Assembly (NCBI GenBank): GCA_023238725.1 | Contig: CM041551.1 | Coordinates: 7,429,759 to 7,493,758 of the forward strand | From: Scortum barcoo | Lineage: Eukaryota; Chordata; Actinopteri; Centrarchiformes; Terapontidae | Reading direction: 5' to 3' | DNA: 64,000 nucleotides | Part shown: positions 62,222-64,000 of the stretch, piece after piece | How positions within the stretch are numbered: the first letter of the stretch is position 1 | Layout of the letters: each line of letters starts with the position of its first letter | Notes under the pieces: generated by a model | The model's database searches: none | Seen by the model: the letters and a program-made list of their open reading frames with translations, nothing else | What the model was told of the DNA's origin: nothing | Made by a program: the position numbers and the translations under genes

Positions 62222-62760
62222 CGCCCTGATCCGACTGTACCGACAAGCCTCGTGGCCACACCGACGTCGCAGGCCCGTACTCACTCACACTCTCTCTCTC
62301 TCACACACACACTCACACACGCGGGGGGTAGTGAGCGGGGCAACGGAGAGAAAAAAACGGCGGAAAACGCCGCTTAGTAAAGTTAAAATGTGGATTAAAA
62401 TGCCCGCTCCAGCTCCGGCCAGTACTCAAACAGCATACCACGATTGCTAAGGGCTGTCGTTTCGCTCGCTGGCTTTACGCAATAGTCCTAATTTACGGTG
62501 GAGACGCTAGTTTATTTACTTAAACGTGTGTATAAAAAAGGCGAGGAGGCTACGCGAGAGCGGCGGCGACGCTCCACTTCAGAAATGGAAGCCGGAGGCG
62601 GAGTCAGGCGTCACTGCGGGCGTGAAACTCTCGCTCCAATTGGTCGGCGCTTGATTCCAGACCGCCCCCATAGCTGTCTGAAGCCCTCCCATTGGACTAC
62701 GGTGCAGAACTTTCCGGTACCCGAATCGCATGTATGGCTTTGATTGGATGACGCCCCTGT
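62222..62760 (-). promoter_or_regulatory. pabpn1: pabpn1 promoter with three evenly spaced CCAAT boxes
   Basis: GC-rich region upstream of the start codon. ATTGG (CCAAT on the pabpn1 strand) occurs at 62639-62643, 62691-62695 and 62743-62747, exactly 52 bases apart each time. CCAAT boxes bind NF-Y and commonly drive TATA-less housekeeping promoters. A CT/CA run lies at 62288-62320. Confidence 0.6.
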
Positions 62761-64000
62761 CGATCATATCTCTGTCGGTCGTAAGTAGATGGGTAAAGCC
62801 AATTGTTCGGCAAATTAATTCCAGGCTCATTTGAATGTGTCATATAAATTGTCTCCCCCCAGTGTGACCTTTGTTTAAATATGCCACTCAGGCAAAACCT
62901 TTATATCATGGCGTGTTTGGGTGTAGAATTTAAACCCTTGTCACATAAAAGTAGAACAAACAAATTTCCTCAAGACACTGCAATCAGACAAACTTTGCTT
63001 TGTTGTTCAACTGATTTTATTTCTTTTTCTGTATATCAAAGAAAGCATAATGGAGACCAAACACAAAAAGGCAGGTACAAGTGAGGAGGAAAGAAAAAAT
63101 AAGCTTAATCAAAAATCTAACAATTCATAACAACATTGCCACTATTATTGTTCAATATTCATGGGAATACCATACTGTTTTTGAGCAGAGAGGTGGCATT
63201 TAAAACCATTATGGATCAATAATAATAATAATCAAAACAGTGATGAGTAGTAATCATAAATCGTATAAGTAGTAGTACAGTTATAACAATAGTGATAATC
63301 AAAGTGACAATGAAACATAGGGGAATAAAAAGCAGATCTCCATAAAAACCTATCTAGTTTGGACAGTGCAACACAGTGTCTGTGTGTGTGCATGCGCGTG
63401 TGTGTGTGTGTAATCCCAGTCTTGAAGTTAAAGCACTCCAGTCCTTGCTTTACACACAAGATACAGTTTCCAACTGGAGTACAAATTATTACTCATGAAA
63501 GGACATTGTTAACCCTCCTCATTTCAAACACCACACCAAGTGACTCTTAATGTTGCGTTAATGGCTGTGTTCATTTGAAATGTCTGTAGCTTGTGCAAAA
63601 ATTGTGGACTAGTGCAAGTGTCAAGCCGTGGGATGTCCTTTACAGTTTGCATTTACGAACACCTCTCCTGCTCTCTGTCGACCTCAAGATTGCTTTTTGG
63701 TTTTTGAATGACAGAAAGCAAAGGGAGGATTACTTTGGAATATCAGTTATTTTTAATATATTTCTTTACAAAAAGTTTGTGTTTTAGTTTTGCATTTTGT
63801 TAAAACTATCAATAGTAACATTAATATACAACTTAAAGTGAAGGAAAACATCTTTAGTATGTTATGTGTCCTTCAACACAGCACCATCTTATTAGCTCTC
63901 AGTCAACACGTTTAATGTTTCCCAATTTGCTTCCAAGTTTTGGGTATTCATTAGTCTCTTAAGGGTACTACTACTAATACCCAACTTTCTCCCTTGTCAT
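62761..64000. other. Spacer to the window's right end
   Basis: AT-rich, with ATA triplet repeats near 63220 and a GT run at 63380-63410. No coding exon or mobile element recognised. Confidence 0.45.

Overview
The window is vertebrate nuclear DNA, almost certainly from a teleost fish (probably a spiny-rayed lineage; species not determinable). The genes are interrupted by GT-AG introns, the spacers carry CA/GT, TA and CT microsatellites, two copies of a teleost-type short interspersed repeat are present, and an immunoglobulin-superfamily cluster of fish type sits at the left. A run of 500 N (12984-13483) marks an assembly gap. Exon coordinates below were worked out by hand from reading frames, splice sites and intron phase.

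Left third (1-22 kb): a fast-evolving immune-receptor cluster. Two Siglec/CD22-like genes lie as an inverted duplication. The left copy (1.6-4.5 kb, minus) keeps two C2-type Ig exons, a transmembrane exon and a tail with an ITIM and an ITSM-like motif, but its V-set and leader exons are decayed. The right copy (12.4-17.2 kb, plus) keeps leader, V-set with the Siglec-type arginine, two C2-type exons, and a transmembrane segment containing a lysine with a short tail without ITIM, but carries 1-base frameshifts. Together they look like an inhibitory/activating paired-receptor locus. Between them lies a small V-set Ig gene (8.35-9.33 kb) and a strange copy of that gene's region riddled with small deletions (9.8-10.77 kb). 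Further receptor fragments lie at 4.85 and 21.3-22.0 kb.

17.9-22.2 kb: a breakpoint zone. It holds the last exons of a cardiac-type myosin heavy chain pseudogene (minus), a degenerate Ty3/Gypsy gag, a LINE reverse-transcriptase tail and a receptor remnant. It is followed by a slc22a17-like transporter (22.26-33.02 kb, minus) that lacks its last exons and has frameshifts in exon 1. Its probable promoter CpG island is at 35.5-36.06 kb.

Right third (42-62.3 kb): well preserved conserved genes. A C/EBP-family bZIP factor (cebpe/cebp1-like, minus) and neuroguidin ngdn (plus) diverge from a ~0.4 kb shared promoter. pabpn1 (minus, 7 coding exons) follows, with a 4.2 kb terminal intron, an A-rich 3' UTR and a CCAAT-box promoter. 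From general knowledge, SLC22A17, MYH6/7, CEBPE, NGDN and PABPN1 are neighbours on human 14q11.2, so the window is a conserved syntenic block into which the receptor cluster is attached at the left. No RNA gene or CRISPR array was recognised.
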